A stretch of DNA of 64,000 bases. Origin: Marisa cornuarietis (Eukaryota > Mollusca > Gastropoda > Architaenioglossa > Ampullariidae). This document shows, one piece after another, positions 10,456 through 22,474 of the stretch. Position 1 is the first letter of the stretch, and each line of letters begins with the position of its first letter. The position numbers were made by a program, and so were the translations under genes. Location of the stretch: positions 2,421,501 through 2,485,500 of the forward strand of contig SMMW01000033.1 in NCBI GenBank assembly GCA_004794655.1, given 5' to 3'. The notes under the pieces are model-generated. The model saw nothing but the letters and a program-made list of their open reading frames with translations, ran no database searches and had not been told where the DNA came from.

Positions 10456-11431
10456 GAGTATCATCCAGGGTTTTTTTAAGTTACATGGCTGCTTCATTAA
10501 GAAGTAAAAAGCTACAATACCTGTAACCCACAGATTAACTGTAACTAACAGAATATAGTTTCTGAGCAAAAAAGCAAGTAAAAAGGCTAGCCTAAGTGAA
10601 CCAGTAGTTTAAATCAATATCTTATTTATTAATAGAGAATAATTTCCCTAACTCTGGGTACACAACTTTGTTTCGTTCACAAAGTACGACCCTCCGAACA
10701 CGTTGGTCTCACCTAATGATTGGAATAAATGCCTAAGACCTTACTTCCGTGACATCACAAATCCTAGCTCGCTGATTGGGCAGCTTTCCGCGAGCATGTA
10801 ACTCGAAGCTCTCGTATTGGCTGGAATGTTTAATGGCGTCAGGAGCAGGAATCAACGTCAAACTCGCTGTGCGTTTCTTTCAAAAATAAAATTTAAACTC
10901 ACTACACATTCACTTCACTGACGAGAGCCCAATATTTTGCTAACGTGCCAGCAACTTCAAGCTTAATTTCATGTCGGATTCAGGTAGGCCTTTAAGAGTG
11001 CAGGATCGGGCGGTTCGAAAACATCCCTCAAGAAATTACCTGGAACCATTACCGCAAGAAAAAAATTAAGAGATCAAAAACAAAAAGGCCTACAGCTGTG
11101 AGTGTCGAGTTTAGCAGATACGTGCAGCCACGAAGAAAGCAAAGATCTGTACTAGACAGCATCGTTGTTCGTAAACGTTGGAGGGATGGGGAGAGTGCAA
11201 AAAGCATGGTGAATATTTTAAAGACACAAAGAGAGAACTAACTCTGACACCAGATCTGAGTGCGCGTGCCCAGGCGCTTAAGTTCTGCAAAAGACTAAAT
11301 TAACAGCCCATCATTGCGGCATGAATGGCAACATCTCCCTAGCATCTGAGCTCGTGTTGGTCAAAAGAACTAGTGCTGTAAAATAACTTATTTTACCAAA
11401 AGCCTACCCCACCTCCGTCCTGCCGTGCGTG

Positions 11432-11433
<2 letters not shown>

Positions 11434-11497
<64 letters not shown>
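11434..11497 (+). repeat. (TG)32 microsatellite
   Basis: A 64-bp uninterrupted TG run, the longest pure dinucleotide tract in the window. It gives the false Cys/Val repeat frame at 11425-11616. Confidence 0.98.
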
Positions 11498-11499
<2 letters not shown>

Positions 11500-11969
11500 A
11501 AGACATCACTCATAATGAAAAAAGAGGTGCAGGTGTTTGGAGCCATAGGAAGCGAAGCTGGCGATGCGTCAGGGGCCTGGAGACTTTCGTTTCACGGCTC
11601 TCATAAATTGCTCTGATACAATCTCTTTGGCCACAGCTTCGCACCAAAGTCACTCTTAGACTTAGCCCCTCACAAACCTCCATCCCAAAATGTCGCTCCT
11701 GACAGTGAGTGGGCTAAAACAAGACAAGATGGGGGGGGGGGGGTGGGAGGCGCACGGTATCCCAGAAACCAACCTACAAACCTAAAACGGAGACCGGATG
11801 GGTGCTGACGGCAATTTATACCCAAGTGTCTTTTTATGATTTCTGCAGAAACAACAAATCTAAGGGGTAGGTGAGGTAGAGGTTTCAGTGGTTTGGAGTC
11901 GATTGCTGTGCATTTTTTACCTGACGCGCGGATAGGTTGGTGGGTGTGTGTGTAAGAGAGAGAATGTCT

Positions 11970-11988
11970 GGGTGGGTGGGTGTTTGGG
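11970..11988 (+). other. G-quadruplex-forming motif
   Basis: GGGTGGGTGGGTGTTTGGG contains four G3 tracts with loops of 1, 1 and 5 bases on the plus strand, that is the template (non-mRNA-like) strand of Mkx. Confidence 0.6.
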
Positions 11989-12167
11989 TTGGTGAGGGTT
12001 TGGTGTGGGTATTCATCGGTAAGCTTGCGTCTGTATTAGTGATATAGTGTTGCAATACTGATAGCTCCTTTTCTGTACTTGTGGGAGGATAGACAGATAG
12101 TAGTCGCTTCGTCCGTCCTCTCCTTTTCCCAGTTATGTCTGCCTCCTCCACCCCTGAATCTTCCTTC

Positions 12168-12217
12168 TCTCTCTCTCTCTCTCATACACACACGCGGACA
12201 CACACACACACACACTG
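12168..12217. repeat. Compound (CT)n(CA)n microsatellite
   Basis: A CT tract (12168-12183) is followed by CATACACACACGCGG and a CA tract to about 12216. This is the same CT-then-CA order as at 7035 and 15396. Confidence 0.95.
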
Positions 12218-14466
12218 AAGTTAGTAGAGGACCTGTCATAAAATGTCTGTGACATGATGGTGTGATGACAATACGTAGATTTTGGGACATGTCAAGCGGG
12301 ACAAGATTTAACAAAAGAACAGTGTATATAAAGAAACGCATGACAAAAAAAAACTGAAGACAAGACTAAACGTGGCTTTAACAAGGACACCTTGTCCTAC
12401 TCACTCATAAATCAATGGCCTTTAGAAGCTTGTGAATGAGACACTGTACATCTTTGTCAAACTCCGCTTCACTTCGTTGCAAGTCAGGATTTATGGAAAA
12501 CACCAGACAGACTGTATAGTAGACATTTCAGTCTCAGCCGTGCTGGAGCTTCGCATAGTTTCTACTACATTTCATGATTACATCAATTTTCACACAGCTT
12601 TTGCTACAAATGTGATTTTATAAATCAGTTTCTCACAGTTTTACCAGGAAGGAAGCTCTATACTTTCATGAGCTTCCTATAGTTTATGCAAAGAGAGATC
12701 CATGCGATCTAGATCCTAACAATGTTATTAATCCATTCCTCCCAAGATGTCTTACTTGCTATGAAGCATGCAATTCTGAAATCTGAGGAATTTAGTACGA
12801 GGTCTGGTCTTTCTGTGCGCATGCGTGCAGTGCTAGCTTGTGTATCGTCTTCCCTCTCCTTCTATTTTACACGCGGCACAAAGAGCTCGACGTTAAAAAC
12901 TTTAAGGACTTGGCGGTCATGTAATTGTATTTAACCGTTGGCACAGAAGGCATATACTAAGCCTTTCTCTTTTACACCAGGTGACTCTATTTCCGGAAGC
13001 GTGTGTAAAGCATGGCGCAGGCCAGTTTAAATCTGGGCTACGTTCGCGTGCACTTTTGATAAAGCAAAACATGCTAGCAGGAGAACACAAAGAGATATAT
13101 ACCCGCCAAAAATAGTAATAAAATAAGCAGGAATAGAAAATTTTTAATGAAAATTCTAGGCAGTTATAGTCAAGTCAATCTGTCTCTTTGTCTGACTTTT
13201 TTCCCAGGAAAATAATTTTGACGCAACACCTGTTGAAGTAATATCCAGTCTCCCTCTTAATGTATCTGATCTGACAAACGAAACAAACTCAATCAAAGGT
13301 TTATGGTCGAGATGGCCTTTGCAGGCAGGGGAAATAAATCTCACGGAACAAACGGGGAAACAATTCAGACGCTCAATGCCGAGATCCCTCGAGTAGAGAT
13401 TCTGTCATCCCCCCCCCCAAAAAAAAAAACAACCCGACATTTTCATTTAACGGTTGGGCAAACAATAACTTGAATATCTTTACTAGACCTGCCAGATAAA
13501 AGAGATGGTGCTAGTCTAGACATCACCTAAAATAAAAAGTGAAATCCTTATTTGCGTGAAAGATCAATGTCTCCAGTTTGTCTTCTTTCCATATTCATTA
13601 TTTTGTAGTAAGACTGTAATAAATATAAAGTAAAGCATAAATAATATAAACACGTAGTTATAGGAATAATATATAGTTAAAATATAATGTTAAAGGAAGA
13701 ATGACATCGACGGTCTGATGTACTAAAGACACCAACGTTTTCTTTACGTCCCCGAAAGCTGCCCACCATCTTTGCACGTGCAATCTGTGCAGCTAACCTC
13801 CCCAAGAGGTCAATAAAAGCCGCACATTTGTTCATAAGGCAGGTGTCCCACCGCTTATGATCACCAACCGTGTCTAAGAGCGAGGTCATAACGAACGAGA
13901 TCATTGATCGAGATGTGAGGCTTTTGCAGCAAGAACCTTCACCAACGCCAGCGACCACGACGTAGCATGTGAACTACCTCATGCACGCAGACAGACAAGT
14001 AGACAGTTACACGAGCAGGCAGGAAGGCAGTCAGTCTTAGCCCTGCTTTATTCAAATGTCAGTATGCAGAATAATCAAAATCTAATTGACGTTTGAGGTC
14101 AGTTCATTGGGAAACATCTTGTAAAGAGTACCCTCTGACCTTTCATTTAATCTGATAGTTTTGTGCAAAACATAAAATCTCCTGATAATGACCACATAAT
14201 TACGGGGATAAAATAATATCTCCCTTCCTGTCTCCCGTGATTAAACTCAATGCGCCTAGAGTCACAAAACCTAACGACTAAGCCGAGCTCCCATACGACA
14301 CCGTCATGCATGCGACTTCAAAGTACGACCGCGCCATCCTGCTCGTGGACGCTGCTATTTCGTGCTGTTCTCCTTTTCTCTCCATTTGCACATTAAAACG
14401 ATGGCATTGCCTCGTTTTGGAGCAATAAAAGTGCCACCATAAACAACACTCTTTCGCTTTTTGCAA

Positions 14467-14501
14467 AAAAAAAAAAAAACAAAAACAAAAAAAAAAAAAA
14501 A
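14467..14501 (+). repeat. A-rich tract
   Basis: Two runs of about 14-15 A separated by CAAAAAC. It could be the tail of an old retroinsertion, but no target duplication was found by eye. Confidence 0.85.
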
Positions 14502-14934
14502 CAGTTTCAGGGCCTGCGGTGTGGCCAGTGAGGAGTTGGTCGATATTCACCGCCGCCATTATTGCCTCAACTCGCCCCTCATCCTCACATGCACCCAGTG
14601 AACGAGCTTTACCATCTGTCGTTTTACGCTTCCTGACAACTGAAATGTCTTATTTGCACAATGTCGTCTGCTGCTCATGTGGGGGAGGTCGTATTTGCAC
14701 TCAAACAAACGTTGCCTACAAGATCATACAATGTACCCGACGCCCGAACGAACCTTCCAGTAAGCACGCATGTGCGCGTGTGCGTAAAAGAGAAAGAGAG
14801 ATAGAGAGAAGGAGAAAGGAACATTAGTGCAGAAGGACAAAAATGCTTTAGTGGGCATGAAGGAGTGAATCAGCACGGTGTGTCGTTTAGATTAACCCGA
14901 GTGCAATAAATAAAACAGAATAAAATAAATAATA

Positions 14935-14936
<2 letters not shown>

Positions 14937-15002
<66 letters not shown>

Positions 15003-15005
15003 AAA
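14937..15005 (+). repeat. (GAAA)17 microsatellite
   Basis: A pure tetranucleotide purine tract of about 69 bp, a polypurine strand able in principle to form triplex DNA. Confidence 0.98.
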
Positions 15006-15395
15006 AGGCGATGCCAGTTGCAAACTCTGACCTCTTAGTTCGGTTCAGGAGCTCAAAGCTTTTAATATCACCAAAACATTCTAACCTGTGTTTTGAAAAG
15101 AGTTCAAAGCTCGGTCAATGCGACTAACGGAGGGCCAATGTTACAAGAGTACGCATCACACCACACGAAGGCGCCTCACTATTCTCTGCAAGAAAATCAA
15201 GGTGTCTAAAGCCTTGCCTTGACCACCTTTGACCTCAGCGATTGCGTGTATGAAGAACGTGTATGCAAAACACAGCTTTTCTGATCATCAGTTGGATGCA
15301 TGGCTTGGCTCTCGAACTTAGGCCTTGCTATTTATGGGCTCTAAAGCGTCTAATAAAAAGATATAAGAATATTTTCCATTAGACTTTTCCATCTA

Positions 15396-15415
15396 TCTCT
15401 CTCTCTCTCTCTCAA

Positions 15416-15465
<50 letters not shown>
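15396..15465. repeat. Compound (CT)n(CA)n microsatellite
   Basis: (TC)9 at 15396-15413, then AAATA, then about 23 CA units to 15465. On the minus strand it produces the false Cys/Val-rich frame at 15350-15724. Confidence 0.97.
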
Positions 15466-15468
<3 letters not shown>

Positions 15469-17280
15469 AATCCCTCACACGCGCGCAAGCGCACATAAAC
15501 ATGCAGGCTAAACATAACAGAAGCACACATTTAGATGTAGTCATTTCTCCATGAACGCGCACACACACACACACAAACAAGCTGCTAAGCTTAAACACAC
15601 TCACATTTACAGGCTTCCACATACACACAAAGAAACAAACATAAATATACACATATAAAAAACATAGACACCACAGGTACTTTTGACATACAAATTCATT
15701 AACGCAGGCGCCACTCTCCGGCACAACCTTGGTATACCATGATGACTCCCTCTCAATTTGCTTAATCTAATGCCTCCACGAGGACGCTGTGGTAACGGCA
15801 ATATCTCCCCTCCAACCGACTAAAACAAAAAGAAATAGTATATTTTTTTTTTAAAGAAAAGATACCGCCACCCGCCCATTTCGAAGCCGTCAAGTCCAGA
15901 TGGGACGTGCACTAACTGCTCAAGTGTAGGCTGGGAAGCCCGGAGTTAAGCTGGCAAGCTATCAATGGCAGGTCGTCAAACAAGTCCTCGGTACGTGAGC
16001 ACTGATGAAACCCATTCCCCATACCCCTCCCCCCCTCACCTATATCCCGTTACTTCTCTCATATAAACATCTAGTCATTTCTTACTTTTAACACGAAAAT
16101 GCCGACAGCAACCCCGTGTGGGTAAAGCCATCCGACTCCCCAAACTCATTCCTCATCTCTCTTGTCCGCGCGCGAGCACACGCACACAGAGAGAGAGAGA
16201 CGTGTGCGAACGATATATTTCTATTTTTTTTCTTTAAAAATAAAGCAATTAAGGCAAAGTAACCCCTTAAGCGAAAATGGTCTCCCGACTGTCTTATCTG
16301 TACAGATATGGTAAGAGGACGAATAAAGTGAGAAGATCGATGAACCATCTTCATCTGCACTTTCCTTAGTCTGTTCTTATGTCTAAATGGGCTATCGTCA
16401 TAAACCTGCAGTCTCCCCCCCCCCTCACACACACACACACACAAAGATAGAGAGAAATATGCGAACAAAAAGCATATCAGGATGATTTGTGAAGAATCCA
16501 CATGCCAGTAACATGCGGTCATCGAACACACTTGGAGATGTGTTAAAGGTATGCTGCATTATTTAACTAAGTACACAGTTTTCCCACCATCTATAATAAC
16601 AGAAATAAGAAATAAAAGTGACATTTTCTTTAACGCATGAGGTAAGCGTTGCACGTCTCTTTCTTCTGATAAAAAAGACCATCGTCAAGTAAGAACAATC
16701 GTTACTGCTGACCGCGGATAAATAATGTCTACGACTATATCAGATTTCATTTTACACACTATGGTAGAACGGTTATATAAAAACGGTGTATAAACAACTA
16801 ACAACTTGTATCCTCCACGTGAAGTGAGTAGAAAAAAGTTATTTTTAGTACATGATCAAAGTATAATATACGACTTGCTTTTAAAGTGCACCGCATACAC
16901 ACACATTCGTAGAGTTGTTGTTGTTGTTGTTGTTGTTTTTAAGTGAAGGTCACTTTTTTAAAACTCTTTCTGAACTTGGAGGGAAGGAAAGCAGGGAGGA
17001 AAAGGTTATTATATTCGTTAAATTGAAAATTGACAGTTGTACTGGTTAATCAAAAGGAGAAGGCTTTGATCAGGAACAATCCTGGAAACAAACTCGACAA
17101 TCACATATGGCAGGATTGATTGATTGAGAAAATGTCGACGCTTTGAACTCGGTGTCAGCTGTGCTTACGTTTAGAGCCAACAGGTATCAACTATCGTCTC
17201 AAGCTTACCTGTGGCCGCCGCACTCACGTAGTGTCACCTCCCTTCACAACGCCGCCAGCTGGCTCCCACAGTTTGATTTC

Positions 17281-17396
17281 TTTTTTTATGTTTATGTTTA
17301 TGTTTTTTGTTTTTTGGGGTTTTTTTTGTACTTTGGGGGGTGGTTGTGAGTGTGTTTGTTTTTGTTTTTTGTTTGTTTGTTTGTTTGTTTGTTTTT
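17281..17396 (+). repeat. T/G-rich tract with (GTTT)n
   Basis: A run of TTTATG, TTTTG and GTTT units, including about six consecutive GTTT units near 17366-17391. Overlapping frames here are low-complexity artefacts. Confidence 0.85.
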
Positions 17397-19049
17397 TGAG
17401 CGGCTGCACTGCACTCTTTCAACTCCGCACCTAACCTCCTCTGTGCTTTATCAGAACAGGTATTCATTACAGCACAGTTCTCTCTGAGAAAACGTGCATG
17501 TTGACAGTGTGGCACAGAAGTAGTGTCAGCAGGTGTTTGGGCAGGGAAGGTCACAAAAGGATGTTTAGTACGTAAGCACTCTCTGTCTCTCTCTCTCTCT
17601 CCTCCCCCTACCACCTCGCGTTCCTCACTCTTCTCTCACATGGGCGCGGTAAGATAGAAATGCTATATTAACAAATTTGTTGAATTATCTGCTGATTTAT
17701 ACTCCATCAATGTGCACTACGTTCTCAGGGTATAGATTATTTATTAGATTCTACTTGTTATTATTTCCCTTGAGTGAAGCCTGTAGGCAAAACATGGAAA
17801 TAACATAAAATCGAAAAGAGGGTGCGTGTGGGCGCGCCCGCGTTTGTGTGTGTGTGCGCGCGTGCGCCGTCGGGCATGCTGCTTCCAAGACATCCTGATG
17901 TCTTTCCCGCTTTTCTATCCCCCAACAAAAATCTTCTTCATACAAAACAGATTTGTCCTCAGTACATTTTCTATCTTGTTTTGCTTTGTAAAGCGGTGCT
18001 TGCAGAGTGCTGGTCATGCTGTTCTGAAAAACGCTTACTAAAAAAAATAAAAATAAAATAAAACTACCTTTGTCACGTTGAGCCACTCACCAAAATAATA
18101 TTAAGCAGCCATCAAAACAATGCATGTACTACGCCACTTGCCATTCACTCTGCTTCCTTCGCTACTGTTGTGCAATACACTCAGTATATTTGTCCAGTCT
18201 TGCTTGCTTGCTGTTTTCTTTGCACAGAGATGCTCGCTGCTTCTACGCCTAGCCTGCTCGACGCCACAGGTCTTGCCTGGCAGCAGAATGAGCCTTGTGA
18301 CATGCGCCAAAACACGTCATGACCCTTCACTTCCGGTGTGTTTACTCTCTCTCTCTCTCCTTTCACCTCCTCCATCTCCCCATCTCTTCCCCAACTTCTA
18401 TGCGCAACGCGTTCTCCGATCTGTCAGCTTGCGAGTTGCCGATGTTAGCCTTGTGACAAATGGTTTAACTCTGAAATGATGCTGCCAGCCTGACACTTAA
18501 AAATAAACATTAGTGGTCACGTGAAGAAGTTCTCTCCGCTTCTTACTGTTCTCTCTCTCTCTTTCTCTCACTCGCTCGCGCACTCTCTCGTTCACACGCA
18601 TACACAAATATGTATGCACGCATGCCTATTGTTACTGTTAGGCTTGAGACATTGTACTGTCTTCGATCGTAAAATTTTCTTTAAATATAAGTGTAGCTTG
18701 AAGGAGTACGACTATACGTGTAAGTATACCAAGTATGTCATAATCTTATTGAGAAATTAGGCTGTTATAATAGTTTTGGGTTTCTTTTCTTTTTATGTGT
18801 GACGCATATACGATAATTATATACATCTAGACAAAGCCAATAAACTCCGAAGGATTGTGAGTACAGTTTTCAAAGCCATAGAAAAAATTCTCTGACCTGC
18901 CGCTTTACTGCTGTTTTGTTTTGTTCTGTTTGTGTTTTAGGTATTCTTGATTTATTTTGTTTTTGTAATGGTTCACGTTTTGTTTTTAAGAGGTTAGAGC
19001 TGGGTGTCTTGTTTGCCTTGCTTTGTTCTGCTTCACACCCTACCCCACC

Positions 19050-19081
19050 CATGACTTATTATCAGCATGACTTATTATCAA
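19050..19081 (+). repeat. Tandem 16-bp duplication near the Mkx donor
   Basis: CATGACTTATTATCAG is followed at once by CATGACTTATTATCAA. It ends 20 bp inside the intron from the donor at 19101. Confidence 0.85.
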
Positions 19082-19100
19082 CTGACATCTTCCTGCTTAC

Positions 19101-19272
19101 CTAGCATGTCATCATCCGACTCAAGGCAGCTGTCATCGGACCCGAAGGAGAAGAGCTCGGCGTTGCCTTGTACACAGCTGTTGTACAGCTTGATGCGCGA
19201 TGCCCACGTCAGGTCCGGCTGTTTCACTGTATTCTTCAGACGCCGCCGAGCGTTCGCGAACCAGTTTGATAC
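19101..19272 (-). CDS. Mkx: Mkx coding exon: homeodomain recognition helix
   Basis: The exon opens at VSNWFANARRRLKN, the third (recognition) helix of the homeodomain, directly continuing the TQ that ends the exon at 19600. Alanine at homeodomain position 50 (WFANARR) is shared by the Mohawk and Iroquois groups, whereas most TALE proteins have isoleucine there. It continues TVKQPDLTWASRIKLYNSCV and QGNAELFSFGSDDSCLESDD, closely following the Mkx family segment just after the homeodomain. The acceptor is tttctgtaacag; the donor is CTAG|gtaagc, a good consensus. Length is 172 bp, 57 codons plus one base, so the exon ends in phase 1. The preceding intron is only 327 bp and the following one is 9,231 bp. 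Confidence 0.96.
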
Positions 19273-19599
19273 CTGTTACAGAAAGTGATATCAGACGATG
19301 ATATTATATTGTGAGATATGACATCATACCATCCTGTCAACGGTTTCTCTATGGCATTGTGTTTCAGTCCTGTCAATCTATGAAGTCGATCTGTGTGTGC
19401 ATGCTTTCGTGCGTGTGTATGCTTGTGTGTGTGTGTGTGTGTGTCTACCTCTTAGCGTATTCTTATTTTTGCTGATGTTGAGATATAATCTGTCTACAAA
19501 CTTTGACTGGAGAAAATATGTCTTTGAGACATTAAGCATCAACCTAGAAGCAGCTAGATGTAGTTCAGAAGAAGAAAGAAAAGATGAAGAAAAATTAAC

Positions 19600-19756
19600 C
19601 TGTGTCAGTGTCATCTGACTACTTGAGACCAGCTCAAGCTTCTCTGCTTTTGACGGATACGGGTTGTCCCTGTGCTTCAGCAGCCAGTGCTTCAGCGGAC
19701 GGGTCATGTCCTGCAGGGCTTGCCGCTTGTGCCGAGTCTTTTCTGGCACGAACCTT
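19600..19756 (-). CDS. Mkx: Mkx coding exon: homeodomain helices 1-2 (TALE loop)
   Basis: This exon encodes 52 residues, the N-terminal arm and first two helices of a TALE homeodomain. It reads RFVPEKTRHKRQALQDM, then TRPLKHWLLKHRDNPYPSKA, then EKLELVSSSQMTLTQ. The NPYP three-residue loop extension and the RHKRQALQDM block match Mohawk (Mkx/Irxl1) rather than Iroquois, Meis or Pbx. On the minus strand the acceptor is gtggtgttgcag just above 19756, and the donor is CAG|gttaat just below 19600. The exon starts with a lone A that completes a codon begun in an unseen upstream exon, and ends in phase 0. Mkx proteins are nuclear DNA-binding regulators, known in vertebrates from tendon and muscle lineages; a role in this animal is inference. 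Confidence is high because the next exon continues the homeodomain exactly at the expected residue. Confidence 0.95.
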
Positions 19757-20440
19757 CTGCAACACCACGAAAAAAAAAAACAGTGTTCAGGCTTGTCACA
19801 AGCACGATGATCGACTGACCACTCTTCTTGCCCCTCATCTCTTGATCATCTCCCCACCCCCTCCCCTATTAGTGGTCATTACCAAATTGTCATTGCTTTC
19901 ATGCGCACTCATAAAACATGCAAATGTTGTAATCAAGGGAATATCTAATAATTATAAACACACCACATCTAAACCAATTTTGCCATTCGGATACTTTGTA
20001 ACTCAAGCAGTCACATAATTATTATTCCTTTTAACACCCTTCGGTGAAAAGATATTCACGGCGAGCTAGACATATCCTTTCGCAGACGCAAAATTTTGCA
20101 AACCCCATTCAGAATACTTAGTAAACAGTTGAAAGACTAGATAAACAACTTGGGGATCTCATATCAAAAAGATCCGAACTAAGCCATTCAGCCATGGCGT
20201 TCGGAAAGGTCTTCGGTGAGCAAATTAAAAGCTGTTGCACGACACACAGCTAGGGTCAACAGAAGGCGAAAACAGAGTGCTTTGTGATGGGCGGTCAGAC
20301 ACTCTGGACCTTCTTCAGGCTTCGAATCCAGCTGCCGCAAAACCCTGGGCCCCGCAAGACAAAGGATTTTTTTTCATCTGCGTTCTCTGTGGCCACATTG
20401 TTAGTGTGACCCCCAAAACATGCAAATATGTACCGCGCGC

Positions 20441-20476
<36 letters not shown>

Positions 20477-22289
20477 CAAACACGCACACACGCACGTAGT
20501 CACACTTGCTCTCTCTCGTTCACTCTTTCTCAGTCTTTTTTATCTCTCTAACTCTGTCACTCACTCTTTCTCACTGTTATCTAGAATGAAAAAAAGAAGA
20601 AATACGGACATGCGATTTTTTGTCGCACATAAAAATACACTGACTCATTCACTTCCTCACAAACATGATCTCGTTTTCCCTTTCCTTCTTTCTTCCTCTG
20701 ACATTTTCTCTCTCTCTCTCTCTGTGGCTCGGTCGCAAGGCTTTGTGATAGCGGCTAGCATTCATGTGGGTCATGGACACACAAAGCCTGAGAACACTCC
20801 AAGAATGTCTTCCTGCTGGCGACACGTATTTGTGCTAGCACACTCGCGTCGAGTAACTCTCTGTACCAGACCATGGCACTCTGGATTCCGCTTGACAAAG
20901 GAGACAGTATGAAAACGGGAATTCTTTCATTACCGCGCTGCTTTCAAAACTGTAGTCCCTCTTTTCAAATGCTCTTGGAAATTCTCTCCTTCTCTTACAC
21001 CTTTGTGTTCTTTCTTTCTTGACACCGTTGCGTTTGTGTGTGTTAATGTGTGTGTATATATGTTCATATGCGTATGCATCCGAATGCGTGTGTGTGTGTC
21101 TGTGCGTGCTTGTGCGCAGACATTCGTTTACACAGTGTGATTCTTTCCAAATTTGAGAATAAACGTTGAGAAGATGCTTCAGCCGCTTGCCACGTGTGAT
21201 AAGAATTTCGGACTTTAGAAACACGGCCTTGGCTGGAGAGGTTAATAAAGACAAGTCCATGACATCTTCGGTGCCAACAGGATGACGTCAGTTCGCGCGG
21301 GGCAGCGAGTGGAGGAAACCTTTAAACAGCTCATCAACGTCAGGACGCGAGTCCCTCGTCAGCGCAAGCATCGACAAACACATGAGGCCCCCCCCCAGCC
21401 CCTCACACACACACACACACAAGGCCTGACCTCAGTGGAACGTCCAATCAATTTCGCTTCTAAGATCACCGAAACGCGACCTGAGAAACGTGGCCTAGGT
21501 TATCGGGGGGGGTTCTCTGCCACCTCATCGTTCTAGTCCTTCTCCATCAGATTGGAAGTAAGTGGCCTTTCATACGCTGCAGCCCTGTTCTCGGTGGTCC
21601 ATCCTCCATCCCCAAAGGCGGATCGATGTTAAGGAGGTACGGGTCGGGGGGAGGGGGGAGGGGGGAGGGAACGCCCTGGATGCGAAAGCATGGCCAACGT
21701 GCGAGCGGTCCATCGACCGGCCAGCCTATCTACGGGCGGTTTCTTCTGCGTATTTCCTGGATATTATCTCCCTCTGAGGAGGTCCCCATTTTTGGAGATG
21801 AGCTAAGCGTACGAGTGTACTGTGGTTTAGTGGTCCTGTGGTCGTTCCTAAACTGGCTCTGGAACTGACGAGCTGAATAACTGATGCCAACAAATTGTAC
21901 TAAATGCAGAAAAACACATAAGTGCAAATCTGCAATAATCACGCTGTTTTTTTCCAATAGAAACAAAACGACACGTATGATCAATAAATTGATAGATTGA
22001 TAGTTTGACGAGCTTATATTGTTTTCTGTATGAATAGTGTCTTGGAGTCTTACGTCTTTGCGTGTTTGCGCCTTTAGGATGAGGTCATTCTAAAGTAAAA
22101 TATACATCATAGAGAGTAAGTTGTGTGGAACTGCGAAAAAAGACCAGTGGACAATCATCTGTGAATAACGAAAGAATAACAATCTGTTTCTACCGTCCGA
22201 TGGATTATGTGTTGTTGACATTGTCTTCGTGCAGCTCTTTTAGCAATGTACTTTCGTCTGTCTTACCGCGCTCTGACGGCTGTCCAACA
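19757..22289. other. Upstream of the first Mkx exon seen; no exon identified
   Basis: An Mkx first coding exon must lie at higher coordinates than 19756 and end with two bases of a codon. I checked good minus-strand donor sequences by eye and found none preceded by a start codon in the right phase. The stretch contains (CA)n at 20443-20474, CT runs near 20710, (CA)n at 21405-21420 and a strong G-tract cluster at 21646-21669. The 225-residue open frame at 20235-20912 crosses the microsatellite and is not credible as a gene. Confidence 0.5.
21646..21669 (+). other. G-tract cluster, strong G-quadruplex candidate
   Basis: Three runs of six G separated by single A, followed by AGGG. This is the densest G4-type sequence in the window. 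Confidence 0.65.
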
Positions 22290-22375
22290 TCAACCGCCTT
22301 CACTTTCCATCTCCGTGACTACAACTAAAGGTCAACTGCCTCCACTGTCCATCTTGACTACAACTGAAGATCAAC
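22290..22375 (+). repeat. Two to three tandem units of about 41 bp
   Basis: Unit one begins TCAACCGCCTTCACTTTCCA and ends GACTACAACTAAAGG; unit two begins TCAACTGCCTCCACTGTCCA and ends GACTACAACTGAAGA. A third unit begins TCAACTTTC and decays. It lies 100 bp left of the Harbinger-like element. Confidence 0.75.
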
Positions 22376-22474
22376 TTTCTTTCTCACTTCATCTGCGGGA
22401 GCTCGTCGAGATCTTTCTAATTCGTCGAACGCATGTGAGAGCAGGCGTATGAATGACTTATTACAGAGAGGTTA

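Larger units (their letters stand above)
9870..19100 (-). other. Mkx: Long Mkx intron (9.2 kb), repeat-rich
   Basis: This is the intron between the homeodomain exon and the Ser-rich exon. It holds a degenerate minisatellite (10196-10455), a long (TG)n, a (GAAA)n and several compound CT/CA tracts, poly-A at 14467-14501, (GTT)n at about 16916 and (GTTT)n at about 17360. Apparent open frames here, such as 15350-15724 minus and 17234-17614 minus, run through these simple repeats and are not genes. Large introns beside homeodomain exons often carry enhancers, but none can be shown from one sequence. Confidence 0.8.

Noticed and set aside
15350..15724. Minus-strand frame rich in Cys and Val
   Set aside because: Translation of (GT)n microsatellite; it lies within the long Mkx intron.
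20235..20912. Longest open frame in the window (225 codons, plus strand)
   Set aside because: It runs through (CA)n and CT-rich sequence giving Thr/His and Ser/Leu runs, has no domain, and no splice or codon evidence supports it.
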